The position numbers and the translations under genes were made by a program. This document shows, piece after piece, positions 52,501 to 63,699 of a stretch of 64,000 nucleotides of DNA. Numbering within the stretch: position 1 is the stretch's first letter; each line of letters opens with the position of its first letter. The notes beneath the pieces were generated by a model. The model did not search any database and was not told the DNA's origin. It was given only the letters and a program-made list of their open reading frames with translations. The stretch is from Dermatophagoides farinae (Eukaryota > Arthropoda > Arachnida > Sarcoptiformes > Pyroglyphidae), in the NCBI RefSeq assembly GCF_024713945.1, contig NC_134684.1, positions 4,347,001-4,411,000 on the forward strand, given 5' to 3'.

Positions 52501-54370
52501 TGGTGGTGGTGGTGGTGGTGTGGCAACAGCAACAACACAACAACAACAATCGGAACAAACAATTAATCGTTGCAATTCATATGATCCAATTTCGATCGAT
52601 GGTTCATCACGTCGTTCATCGGAAGCAAGTTTAAATTCGATTGCTTCAATTGCAGCCGCTACGGCCACATCAATGTGTAGCCGTCGTTCACAACAACAAC
52701 AACAACAACAAAGTGAACCAAAACATTTGAAACAAACGGAAAACCTTGTTATTCAACCACAATCATTGGCATTAAGTCACGATCAGCCATATGCAGCAAT
52801 TACGCCCTCTGTTGTTATGCCAACACCATCCAACATGATTGCACCGTTTTCGCCACCAAATTCTCATACGATTAATCCAAATGAAAATTTTACAGCCGCT
52901 CAACCATTAGCCACTTCAAATGCAACAGCTGATGAACCAATTATATTTCCTGATGAAATGGTAAGTTAGCCAGTATAACATAATTGAATGTGTAATGATC
53001 TATTTTCCAAATTCACTAGGTTCAATATCTTGAAACTAAAAATATCAAAGAAGAAATGGTCACTGAAACAAGTGTTACTGGACCGCAATTGATCACATTA
53101 ATGTCACCTGGAACACCAATGTCCGTCATGTCACCTGGTGGTGGCAGTACAGTTTCAATGATGTCATCACCTAGATCGGTTGCAACGGTCATTGCTAATG
53201 AAGTTTCAATTCCATCAAATGCGCAACCACCACCACCACCACCACCACCAACAGCAACAACAACAATCAAAGTTGATGAAACAAATTCATCATCCATTCG
53301 GGCAATACAACCTCTATCACAGCAGCAATCGACAAATTGGTCCTCAAACAATTCTTCGGTTACCAATCAATTAACAAAATCAGTTAGTAGTAATAATGGT
53401 CAATCACAGTCGACTACAATGATAAATGCTGCCGCATCTAATTGCCCATCGATTAATAACAGCAACAACAACAACAACAACAATATGCAATTAGTAAATA
53501 TGCAACAAAATTTTTATCAAAATGGACCATTAACATCACCGATCCACCCTTATCCTTGTCAACAACAGCAGCAACAACCAATTTCGAATAATTGGAATAC
53601 AAATTTCCGAGGTATGTTGATTTTGAAGGACCGAAAAATTAATTTTTAAACTGAAAAATTGATAATTTTATAAACCACCAGGCACTGCTCCTCAACAACA
53701 ATATACAAGAATGGCTAATTTGCAACAACAACAACAACAACAACAAATGTCTACATCATCATATAATACAATGGGAAATGTTCAACAACGACAATGGAAT
53801 CCTAATCAACGAATGCAAAATAGTACAACGTCATATCACCAGCAACAACAATATTATGGTTATCAAAATCAACAGCAACGTCCACAATTTAATGTTAATA
53901 GCACACAGCAGCAGCAACAACAACAACAACAAACAATGAATAATAATTATGCACCACCGATGAATAATCAATTTAATCAATGGAATCAGAATTACAACAA
54001 CAACAACAGTTATCGACCAGAAAAAAAACCATCACCACCTCCTTATGCAATGGTCCAAAACCCGAATTTTCCAATGACCAATTATTCTTGTTTTCCAAGT
54101 AATGGTAACAACAACGTTCCGATTTCATTTGATCCACAACAAATAACAACACCGTCATCTCAACTTGATAATAATAATAATAACAGCAATAATTCCGTAC
54201 AACAACCATCGTATGGCCAGCCACCACAATCACGTGCACAACAATCATCATCGGCCATGTCATGTCGTTCAATATCGTCATCATCATCAAACATGATGGT
54301 TAACGATATGAATTCGACCATGAATGCATTTTTCGAAGAGAATCGTTTTTTGAAAATTTCACTCAACTAA
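43559..54370 (+). CDS. ci: Gli/cubitus interruptus zinc-finger transcription factor (Hedgehog pathway effector)
   Basis: Bifunctional DNA-binding activator/repressor at the end of Hedgehog signalling. The first visible exon (43559-43758) contains 5' UTR, then ATG at 43743. Coding exons are 43743-43758, 45082-45168, 45454-45849, 48357-49013, 50258-51136, 51223-51777, 51837-52960, 53020-53611 and 53682-54370, giving about 1664 residues. The N-terminal part has Gli-like [11 protein letters not shown] and [10 protein letters not shown] plus Ala and His runs. The Sufu-binding block ([16 protein letters not shown] then [10 protein letters not shown]) is near 358-385. Five C2H2 fingers at about 609-759 keep all zinc ligands and the TGEKPH and HSNEKPY linkers. 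Next come SYDPIS (1111-1116) and RRSSEAS (1122-1128). The C-terminal half is rich in Gln, Asn and Ser and ends [15 protein letters not shown], like the end of other Gli proteins as I recall them. Exon 6 may use a GC donor at 51778 or a GT at 51784; both keep frame. Confidence 0.95.
45753..45806 (+). repeat. 18-residue alanine tract with mixed codons in Gli
   Basis: Eighteen consecutive Ala codons in exon 3 of the Gli ortholog use GCG, GCT, GCA and GCC interspersed, so this is not a pure trinucleotide repeat. It follows a seven-His run at about 45,719-45,739. Confidence 0.9.
46845..46867. repeat. T23 homopolymer in Gli intron
   Basis: A run of 23 T within the 2.5-kb intron between 45,850 and 48,356. 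That intron otherwise shows no coding content. Confidence 0.9.
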
Positions 54371-54602
54371 TTTCTGATTAATTTTTTCCATGTAAAATCT
54401 GTATAGCAACAATTGTAAATGATTTGTACATTTGGTTATAAATAATAATAATTATTAATTATTAATTATTAACTTATTTATTTTATTTATTATTATTATT
54501 TATATATCATATATCTTAATCATAATCAAATCATAATTAAATTGAGTAAATTTTGTGATCTTTTGATTCATTGAATAATGAATTTGAATCGATTGATTGC
54601 GA

Positions 54603-55621
54603 TCAATAACCACCTTTGAGTGGTGGTTTCGATATTGACACACCTGTTCCAGTATCGCCGATATTACTATTATTAGGGCTGATACTTGTTCCATATGATG
54701 AACTTTGTTTAGTCGTCACACCAATCGGTTGTTTAGTTTTTTCATACATTTTTTCCAGCGATTCATTTCCGGTTTCGATTGAATTTTCCTGTTCATTTCC
54801 TCTGGCGATGACAGTGATGATTTCTTCCTGCACAGGTTGCACCTGCTGATAAATCTGGAAAGTTCAATGTTGAATATTTGATTATAAATTTTAATTTTTA
54901 ATATTAAGATTTTCAAATTTATAGTTTAAACCTACCTTTCGGAAGGGCGTGATTAATTCGTGGACCTCTTGGTATATAGGCTTTTTAAGTCTATGCACCA
55001 AGCGATGAGGTTCATCTTCACTTTCGGTCTCTTGTATGGAACCTTCGGATCCTTCATGAGCCTGATGAATTTTCAAACTACTTGATGCCGATTTAAATAG
55101 AATGTGTAGTGGCACGGAAATGGCACCAACCTCCACAATGGTCGGCACAATATTACCAGTTGTTGGATAATCACGAAATTGTATTTCGTGTTTACTTTGT
55201 ACGGCTGCTTGTATTACATTTGATTCTGACGATGTTGATGTTGATATTGATGTTGAGGTGGTGGCAGGCATTTTATATAATGGACCAGCCAGAAGCGAAC
55301 TTGGTGATATTGGTTGTAATGGCTGTGATTGTTGTTGATAATAATTTGTCGTTTGTCCACCAATGTTGCTTGGTTGTGATTGTTGTTGCTGTTGGCCGGA
55401 TAATGGTGATATGTTGATCACCGATGTTGATGATGTTTGACCATTTTTTGGTAATGAATAATCTTTTGTGTAAGTTTTGGTTCCATAATCGGCAGCCGAT
55501 ACCAAGGGAATGATGATGGAAATCAATGAACAAAATAAGATGATTATCTTTGGTTGGTGAAATTTAAAAAAATGTCAGATTGTCACTTTGGTCACCTCGA
55601 ATGTCTACTTACTCGAAACAT
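54603..55621 (-). CDS. Secreted protein, paralog A of an arthropod EDEPHRL/ITPFRK family
   Basis: Three exons on the minus strand (55621-55613, 55547-54936, 54854-54603) encode 290 residues. Exon 1 holds only Met-Phe-Arg; exon 2 completes a clear signal peptide (IIILFCSLISIIIPLVSA). A Gln/Ser/Thr-rich linker runs to about residue 114. The conserved core (about 115-225) contains KHEIQFRDYPTTG, PLHILFKSASSSL, a SEDEPHRLVHRLKKP block, YQEVHELITPFRK and QPVQEEIITVIAR; these align closely with paralog B at 59241-60416. The tail is hydrophilic. I recall similar secreted proteins of undefined role in other arthropods but cannot name a domain, so function is unknown; a cuticle or extracellular-matrix role is only a guess. 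It is convergent with Gli (232 bp between stops) and divergent from MED17. Confidence 0.85.
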
Positions 55622-56494
55622 GGTGCAAAATATGACAATCACTTTCATTCGGTAATTGCAGCTGTGCAGGAATGTTCAGTTGAAAAACTGTCAGCTTTTT
55701 ATATCCGACGAATCCAACGGTTTCGGTTTCAACGAAGAATCAACAACAACAGTAATTGTTGTTGTTGTTGTCGTAGGCGTTGATGATAAAGGTGTTCTCT
55801 TCCTCGAATTGGATTAAGCTTTAATTGTCTTTTTCTTTCATTTTAGCTTTTCGTATTTTTTTGTGTTTCGCCATCTATTAATCTTTGTTTCCGGTATTTT
55901 TTATTGTCGAGACCAAAATGGCCGGCTTATGGATTATCAGTCATGACCATTTGTCTGCTGCTGAAAAAAACTTGGAATAAAGAAGAATTTTTTTTTATTA
56001 TTCAGGAAGAACTTTTTCATCCATCAGATTATCTTATTTTTTGTTTAAATATCCTGAATTTCAACTTATCACTGTTCTGCGTAATAATTTGATGATGAAG
56101 AATTTAATTTTTTGAAAATTCGAATCAAAAGTGAATACAGTGTAGTGTCGATTTCGATCAAAGTCCAAACCATTATGTGTACTGTCATCTATTGACAACT
56201 CCCCGAACTCAGCATGCATTGTATCAAGCATAATGCAAAATTCAATGGAATTTTGAGCCAACAATTATTCCCGGTTTATTTTGTTCAGCTTTTTTTCATA
56301 AACTTTGAATGAATCCATCAGTTTATCTTAAAGTCTTGATTTCATCTATCGTTTGCATCAATGCGAAAATTTTCTCCAAATTCACACCAGGGCAAGTTGA
56401 CATTGTCATCAATTTTTGGTTATTGAAATTTAATTTTTGTTTATTATTATTATTATAATATAGTTATAGAAAAAACTAAGCTGGAATTGACAAA
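55622..56494. other. Divergent intergenic region between secreted paralog A and MED17
   Basis: No gene seen; short open frames are not protein-like. It contains the TATA box of paralog A at 55696-55703. The last ~100 bp before MED17 are AT-rich. Confidence 0.5.
55696..55703 (-). promoter_or_regulatory. TATA box of secreted paralog A
   Basis: TATAAAAA on the minus strand about 75 bp upstream of the start codon at 55621. Spacing is suitable for a short 5' UTR. Confidence 0.5.
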
Positions 56495-58438
56495 ATGAAT
56501 TCCAATTCTACAACCAATCCTGGCCAACAATCGTTGGCCGTTTCGATGGAAGTTACCGATGAATACATGGTGCAAGAAATATTGAATGATGGCACCGAAA
56601 TCTACAAACAGCCATTGAATATGTCCGAAAATTTTGCTAGAATTATTCAACGAATTGATTTTGATAAACTGTCGACGATACTGTCAAATCAAGACAATGG
56701 TCAGAATAATAACATTAGCAAGGATTTCGAAATACCCGAAGTACAAGTGAATGTTTCATCATTCATAAATCCTACACAAAGACCACCGTTTTGTCAATTA
56801 GCACCACAATTTGAATCGATAAAATCGAAAATAATGAACGCATTGACTAATATTTCTGTGATGTATGATGTCATAAAAGTGGCAAAAGAACCTGATTATC
56901 TGGTTATTGAACCAGTGGCCAAAGATCAGAGCCGTATGACCGACGAAAAGCACATTACCGTTTTGGTTTCCAAAAAGAAAGCCCTAGCCCAGGCAGCTCA
57001 ACTGATTTCGAATGCATTGGATCGATTACAGAATGAAGCCAACCACACCTCCAGATCTCGGATAGATTTCCATACCGAACTACGAACTATGCGACAAAAT
57101 TGGCGACTACGAAAAAAAGGACAAAGTATTATTGGTGACCTAAGCTATCGTGGTGCATGGTCAAATTTTTCGCAACCGGCAACATTCGAAGTGATTCGTA
57201 ATGAAAACCAAACATCAATGAAGCCTAGTTCATTGATTGTCAATGCACCGAAAACATTGGAGGGTGGCAATTTTTATGTTGTACGCACTGTCAAAGGAAA
57301 TGTTCAATCGAATACATTATTCGAGCCATTGAGAGTATCACATCCACAGCTACAAAATCAATCCACAGACTCGTCATGGCAGACACGATTGGAAATTGCT
57401 CAGAATATGCTTTTCAATAATGAACTATTCAAACGATTGGCACATGAATCGGTATTATTAAAGTTGCCCATACCAACCATAGCGGCTGGAAATCAAATTC
57501 TGGCGCCATTATTCCCCGGGTTACAGTTGTCTATTAATCTTTGTCATCAATCGCCCAATAGTTCGACACAATATGATAGTGCCAGTAATAATACCGTTTT
57601 GGAACACACGCTTTATCAATTGTTGCATGAAATTCATTATAAAAATATGCATTTCCCATTACCACGACCTACATCGGTTACACTGGCAATCAATTCAGCA
57701 CGATATGTGGCCGGTCCTCGGGCATACGATAAGAAAACATTGGCACAAATTTCGCAAAATGAAACCATTCTAGAACAGGTTATTCAACAGGCGCAACATT
57801 CCATGTTACGGCTACGAACAATGTGTTTGATCGATTCATTGGCCATTGAAATACAGGATCCATTGATTATACCCAATTGGAATTATTTAAACGCACCGAA
57901 TCAAACATCAGTACGTGTGGATCTTTATTCATATGGTTATGAAGGCTTTAGTAGTTGCAGAACATCAGTTATGCTTCATATTGATACCAAAACGGTCAAA
58001 GCAATCATGCGAGATGGCCGTGTATTGAATCTATCATTCGAATCGCAAGAACTTCGTCATCTTTTATTGAATCTGGTTTCTCATCATTTAGTTATTGCCG
58101 TACAGTCGTTGGCGAAAGCAATGGGATGGAAAGTTGTTTCGTTGAATGCATCTGTTGGGGTGGGCAAACAAGAACCAATATGTGGCACCGCATCATCACT
58201 GGTATTGATATCACCGAACGGTGATCGAACTGTATCGGTTAAAAGTGGTCCTCATTCCGGCATCAAAGTGAAATTATCATCATCACCACAAGAATTTCTG
58301 CCAAGTAACCTTGTTTCGAATCAACAATGGCAACAATTGAATGGGCAATTTAAAATTGTCGATTGGCAACGATTACCCGGCAAAACATTTGTCAATAAAA
58401 TGGAGTACATGATGGCTTGTTTATCGATCAAGTCGTGA
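56495..58438 (+). CDS. MED17: Mediator complex subunit 17
   Basis: Scaffold subunit of the Mediator head module, which links transcription factors to RNA polymerase II. Single exon, 647 residues, nearly the length of the human protein (651). Recognisable features are the N-terminal EILNDGTEIYKQPLNMSENF and ARIIQRIDF, and the central DFHTELRTMRQNWRLRKKGQ followed by IIGDLSYRGA, the most conserved Med17 stretch (about residues 188-223). The C-terminal half has the helical MLRLRTMCLIDSLA region and closes with a predicted beta segment. Codon use is uniform and the frame unbroken. The next plus-strand frame begins 209 bp after the stop. Confidence 0.93.
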   Translation: MNSNSTTNPGQQSLAVSMEVTDEYMVQEILNDGTEIYKQPLNMSENFARIIQRIDFDKLSTILSNQDNGQNNNISKDFEIPEVQVNVSSFINPTQRPPFCQLAPQFESIKSKIMNALTNISVMYDVIKVAKEPDYLVIEPVAKDQSRMTDEKHITVLVSKKKALAQAAQLISNALDRLQNEANHTSRSRIDFHTELRTMRQNWRLRKKGQSIIGDLSYRGAWSNFSQPATFEVIRNENQTSMKPSSLIVNAPKTLEGGNFYVVRTVKGNVQSNTLFEPLRVSHPQLQNQSTDSSWQTRLEIAQNMLFNNELFKRLAHESVLLKLPIPTIAAGNQILAPLFPGLQLSINLCHQSPNSSTQYDSASNNTVLEHTLYQLLHEIHYKNMHFPLPRPTSVTLAINSARYVAGPRAYDKKTLAQISQNETILEQVIQQAQHSMLRLRTMCLIDSLAIEIQDPLIIPNWNYLNAPNQTSVRVDLYSYGYEGFSSCRTSVMLHIDTKTVKAIMRDGRVLNLSFESQELRHLLLNLVSHHLVIAVQSLAKAMGWKVVSLNASVGVGKQEPICGTASSLVLISPNGDRTVSVKSGPHSGIKVKLSSSPQEFLPSNLVSNQQWQQLNGQFKIVDWQRLPGKTFVNKMEYMMACLSIKS

Positions 58439-58647
58439 TTATGTACAATGTATACAATTATTATTACAATTACAATTTGGAGTATGAGTTTATGAATTTA
58501 TGAATTGATTATTATTAATAATAATCAATAAATAAATTTGATTTGATTTGATTTGATTAACCAATTGTTGTTGTTGTTGATGATAAAGATGGTTTATAAA
58601 GACCTGCATTCGATGAATTCAGAACACGATTCAGTTTGTAAACAAAA

Positions 58648-59112
58648 ATGTCAAGTTGGTCAAATACTTCAAGTTCAAAATTTTTTTTTAAAACAAAATT
58701 TGCTGGTGAACAACAACAACCGCGACGTCGTCGTCGAAATCGGAATCGAAATCGACGTAACCGTAACCTTAGACATCGATATAATAATAATAATGGCCGA
58801 CCGGAATCATCTCCCTTGGTTGTTATGGTCACTGACGTCATCGATTCGGATGATGAAAATAGTGATAATGAACAATTGACTCGAATGTTTGGCCGTTTTG
58901 GTGCCAGTAATCGTCGACGACAAACATTGGAACAACAACAACAACTAGATGAACGACAAATGTTGGCCACCAACAATGAGTTGCATTCATTTAGCCAATC
59001 GATTATCGATGAAATCGAACGACAATTGAATGAAGAGTTTGACGAAAAGGAACTATATTATAATCGGTTATATAAGATCATGGAGGCCATTTACGAATTG
59101 GTATTGAAATGA
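58648..59112 (+). CDS. Small basic protein of unknown function
   Basis: An intact 154-residue frame between MED17 and secreted paralog B. I do not recognise it. The first ~50 residues are Arg/Asn-rich (PRRRRRNRNRNRRNRN from about residue 25). A hydrophobic VVMVTDVIDSDDENSDNEQL segment follows at about 58-77, then a Gln-rich helix. The C-terminus (IIDEIERQLNEEFDEKELYY then NRLYKIMEAIYELVLK) looks helical or coiled-coil. The basic N-terminus and acidic SDDENSDNE patch suggest a nuclear or RNA-associated protein, but that is inference. The polar low-complexity DNA raises some doubt; the structured C-terminus argues for a real gene. Confidence 0.55.
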   Translation: MSSWSNTSSSKFFFKTKFAGEQQQPRRRRRNRNRNRRNRNLRHRYNNNNGRPESSPLVVMVTDVIDSDDENSDNEQLTRMFGRFGASNRRRQTLEQQQQLDERQMLATNNELHSFSQSIIDEIERQLNEEFDEKELYYNRLYKIMEAIYELVLK

Positions 59113-59240
59113 TTTATTTACTTTTTCGTTTAAATTAAAATGAATGAGATTTATATAGATTATATATGGATGTGGATATGGATTCTTTCATCAGCAATTC
59201 ATTTATTGGCCATGTTGATGAAGAGTTCTGCCCACTATAT

Positions 59241-60416
59241 TTAGTAGCCAGACGATGATTTCACCGATATTGACGATGATGATGATGGCGATGCTGATGA
59301 CAATGATGATGATGACGATGATGAGGCAGAAGATGATGGTGATGGTTTTGATGATGTTATGACAGCTTGAGATGATGCGGCTGCAGCATAGCTTGCTTTT
59401 GATGATTTACTAAGGCTTCCACCAAGGCTAAGACCGGATGATTTGGTACCACCAATACTGTAGCCGCCACCTCCCATAGCACCTAGACCTAATCCAGCTC
59501 CACCACCACCGGCAGAAAATCCGAAACCAGCGCCAGAATTTCCAAAAGCAGCGGCTCCACTTCCAAAACCAGAATTTCTTGCAATTATCGTGTTAATTTC
59601 TTCCTCAACAGGTTTAATTTCCTGAGTAATTTTTCGGAATGGCGTGATTACCTCATGTACCTAAATGAATCAATAAAATTATTTTGATGATTAGGTGATT
59701 TGATAATTAGTGTTCAGTTTACTTGCCTCTTGGATCACTGGTTTTGTGACCTGGTGAATTAATCTGTGAGGTTCATCTGATAAAAAAATAAAAATAAAAA
59801 TTATCGAACAGTTGATATCTACTATCAATCAACATGCCTTCGCTAGACGATTCTTGGACACTGCCTTGTGCAGAGTCATGCATTTGTTGTACATTCAACG
59901 TTGAAGAGCTGGATCGGAAAAGAATCATGACCGGGAGTGATTGGGATCCCACCTAGATTGCGAATATGAATATATCATTATTATCAAAATTTAGATTAGA
60001 TTTTCGCCTAAAAAATTACCTCGATAACTGCTGGTTGAACGGAACCAGTAGATGGGACCTCACGAAACTCAATATTATGAGATGTTTGGATAGCAGCCGG
60101 AATTATACCTGAAATGACAATTTTGATCGTTGACATTCGAAAACAGTCATGTTCATTGTTTCATACCTCCAGCAAAGGCAGCAGCATTTCCGCCACGTCC
60201 ACCGCCATAACCACCGAGACTTGCATAACCAGCAGAACTACCTCCACCATAACCACCACCACCACCACCACCACTAGAACCTTTGGAGCCATAACTGGCG
60301 TTGGCGAGGACAGCCGATATTAACACAATGAAGAACTATGAATGGCAATGAATGGGAAAGGAAAAAATGTCATTTGAGATATATTGATGGTATCGACACA
60401 AATGTTGTACCTTCAT
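59241..60416 (-). CDS. Secreted protein, paralog B of an arthropod EDEPHRL/ITPFRK family
   Basis: Six minus-strand exons (60416-60411, 60335-60167, 60108-60020, 59952-59838, 59776-59727, 59660-59241) encode 282 residues. Exon 1 is only Met-Lys; exon 2 completes the signal peptide (MKFFIVLISAVLANA). A Gly/Ser/Tyr-rich spacer leads to the core (about 60-165): HNIEFREVPSTGSVQPAVIE, LPVMILFRSSSSTLNVQQMH, SSEDEPHRLIHQVTKP, VIQEVHEVITPFRK and KPVEEEINTIIAR. This closely matches paralog A. The tail is Gly-, then Ala- and Ser-rich, as in structural secreted proteins. Introns after exons 4 and 5 appear to use GC donors (GCATGT, GCAAGT). Two core introns present here are missing from paralog A. Function is unknown; an extracellular structural role is inferred from composition. 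Confidence 0.85.
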
Positions 60417-60490
60417 TTTGATTTAGTGAATGTTGAGTTGAAAAAGACAGTGTTGACTTGATGAAACGATTGGATCGAATGATGGTTATT

Positions 60491-60517
60491 CACTGACGAA
60501 TGACACCGGTATTTATA
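60491..60517 (-). promoter_or_regulatory. Core promoter of secreted paralog B (TATA plus initiator)
   Basis: TATAAATA on the minus strand at 60517-60510, with an arthropod-type initiator TCAGTG at 60496-60491. This predicts a 5' UTR of about 78 bp before the start codon at 60416. The TATA-to-initiator spacing is slightly short. Confidence 0.5.
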
Positions 60518-62865
60518 TTGGAGAAAATTCAAGAAAGTGAATCTCGCCGAGATGGTTTGATGACCACTATGTCATGTCGTGTGGACGTTTTTTTTCTTTT
60601 TTCATTTCATTTCAATACGTGTTTGCCTATGATCTGAATTTTGCTCTATGTTTTTTTCGAAAACCTTTCGGGCTTATTGGGATATATGTCTCTTCTTCTT
60701 CTTCCTCTCATGTGTGTCGGGAAATGATAATCTCTTTTTAATTTCTCTTAAATCAATTCTTTGCACAAATTTCGGGTCGAATATATTGCAAGAGACGATG
60801 ACGATTACGACAACAATGTCAGAAAAGAAGAGTAAAATTCGGACAAATCACCATCAAACATTGGATATAATCAACTTGTTGTTGTTGTTGTTTAATTTGA
60901 TCAACAATAACCGCAGCGAAAAAACGAAAATTATAATCATCATCAATAAAATAAAAACATCGGAAAAAGGAAAAAAGATGTTGGTGGAAAGGCAAAAGAG
61001 AGACAAGAAATTTATTCAACAAGAAAATCTTCAGATCATCATCATCATCATCATGATAAACGTCATGCTTTATGTGTCGTGTCTTATTGTCGATAAGAAG
61101 GGTGTGTGTGTGTTATGATAACATGTGTTTTAGGGTAAAAAAAATGAAATAAAGATAACGGGATTCATTTTTGTTCATAATCTCGGATAATGCTTTCACT
61201 TTCACTTTTGTTTTGCCATTTTATGATGAGCTTATTTTGAATTTTGAATCAATTTTTTTCTTCAGATTCGGTCATCATACATATTACCGACACACTCACA
61301 CACACACACACACACTTAACGGGTTAGATAATCATATCTCTTGATGTTCATCCACATCTTGGCGTGAAACTCATTTCGTATCACACACACTCACACACAC
61401 ATAAACACAAAAATAACGTTAGAACAATGAGAAAATGCTAATCGCACATAAACAATTTGATTTTCTTCTTGAATTGAAAAGACTCAGATTTGAAATATGC
61501 TAGACATGTGCTTTTTGCGAAGAAAAATTTAAAAAAATTTCTTTTGTTGTAAAATCACCCATGGTGAATTTGGATGATTCATCCGGGCATTGTGGTTTGA
61601 TTTACATTTTTTCTTTCCTCGTTTCTCGTTTTCTTGTTGCTATGGACCAAACGTTATTGTTGAATTTGATTTGTTTTCCGTCTGATTCCGTCTGATAACA
61701 TCATGTTCGAGTTTGAGTTATGTCACCAACAACACAACAGTCGAACATTAACCACATTAATGAACTGGAACAATTTGAAATTTGAAGTTTTATTATTATT
61801 CATCATGATCATATCTTAAATATAAACAATGGTGATAATGATAATCATGATTTCTCATGTTTAACATCCAATCTATTGTAGTCATCATTGGAGCCTTGAT
61901 TTATTGCATCATTATCATCACCATCCTATCATCAATCGATCCGTTGGTCAGTCAGTTGTAGTTGTTGAATTAGTTTAGTGCGATTAAATTATGAAAATGG
62001 ATCATTTGTAGATGATGGTGATGTGGATCTATTGCATTGTATCTGCTGTATTCCATTCATTCGACCAATCGTGTTTTTCCCTCTCGCTGATGATGATGAT
62101 TAACTTCCGAATGATCATCCCAAATAAAAATTATTCCCATCATCATCATCATCATCATTATGATGAGATGAAAAAGATCATAATCTTGTTGTTCTTGCAT
62201 TTTTAATTTTAGTTTTTTTTTGTTGTTTCGAGAAATTAGTTGAAAATTATCATTATTGTAATTACGACTATTATGTGTACATGTATGATGTTGTTATATA
62301 TCAGATGATGAATAAAAAGAGGAAACATTTAGTAGAGTTCATATTCGAGTTCCGCTCTTGGACACGTTTTTCGATCATATCCGGGTGAAAGTTTTTTGGC
62401 AATTATAAGTTTGTCCCGAAACTCACATCATTGACATTTGAAAAACACACACGTATTCATGTGTGTAAATGACACTGACAGACAAATGATGATGTTGACA
62501 GCAGATGTGCCATCATCATCATCATCATCATCATGAAAAACATTTTAGTATTTATTCGAGTGTGGGGAGAAAATAAAAATGTCTTTGCTGAATTTTAAAT
62601 GAATAAAATTGACATGAGTTATAATTATGAACTTTAAAAAATTCATTCTGAACGACTACTAGTTATTTGATATTAGTGGAAAATGATGCTTTGATCGATG
62701 AAAAACTGGCTGTGGTGATGATCTCGTCATTAAAGATGATGATGATGATTGCTTCTGATTGACTTTTTTTTCAATTTAAATCCTTTCCACTAGAAATGAT
62801 ATAATGTCTACGATTTGGAAATGACGAATGAATTACTATTACTATCAATGTTTAAAAGTCAATTA

Positions 62866-62971
62866 TCAGTAGCAGCAGGCCACTCGTGAACATCCACTAT
62901 TTACAGTTGGTCCAATTAATCCATTTCTTTCTTTTTCCATTTGATTGATCAGATGAAACGAACAAACAGAA
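62866..62971 (-). CDS. Weak candidate terminal exon with Cys-rich end
   Basis: On the minus strand a strong polypyrimidine tract and CAG (ending 62972) precede a 106-nt stretch whose open frame ends VNSGCSRVACCY and then TGA. No upstream exon was found, no family is recognised, and another frame of the same stretch is also open for part of its length. Low confidence. Confidence 0.15.
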
Positions 62972-63699
62972 CTGAGAAAAACGAAGAAATCATAAACATT
63001 AACCACCACTTGGGAATTTGATTCAATGTGTAACATTATGTCATGTTTTCGTTGAAACAAAAAGCAAAAAAATGGAACAAAACAATCGAATCTAATAATG
63101 AAAATTATTAGATTCGACAACTGTTGCTGTTGTTGTAAGGGAAAAAATGCCCTTGTTATTCAATGTTGTTTCGTTTAGCATCACCACAATCTCAATATTA
63201 TAAAATTATAAAACATATAGCATGAACACGAAATATAATTACCATGAAACTGAACAAAAAATATCTAGGACTTGGCAACAATAACGTTGTTAATCCGATC
63301 CATCGCATGAATCTGAAAAGATCATCATAATGATCTTCATCATCCTGTATTGTTAGATTCGTAGAAAACATTTGTCCATTTTGTCATCATCATCATCATC
63401 ATCATTATTGTGGTTGTTTATTGTTATTGTCTCAAACATAACCCATGTGTGTCAGTTCAGGAACATTTTGTGTATCAATAAGGAATGTTTGAAATGGAAA
63501 AGAAAATCATCAAAATGTCCGTGAATCCAAAAGCAGAAGAAATCCGATTTCGATTTGTTGTTCCACCATTATCATCATCATCATCATCATCAACGTCTTT
63601 GTCGTTTGACTTTTGATTGAGGTTTTTCACGTCTGAAGAGTTATTGTTAATAATGTAATTTTGTTCCAAAATTGGGAAAATCTTTCTTTCTCTCTCTCT

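Noticed and set aside
52260-52668. Overlapping open frames antisense or out of frame to Gli exon 7
   Set aside because: They are shadows of Gln/Asn/Ser-rich coding sequence; the real frame is fixed by the SYDPIS and RRSSEAS motifs and the splice phases.
58557-58976. Minus-strand 139-residue frame overlapping the small basic protein
   Set aside because: It is the mirror of the Arg-rich repeats (Cys/Arg/Leu strings); the plus-strand frame has a more protein-like C-terminus.
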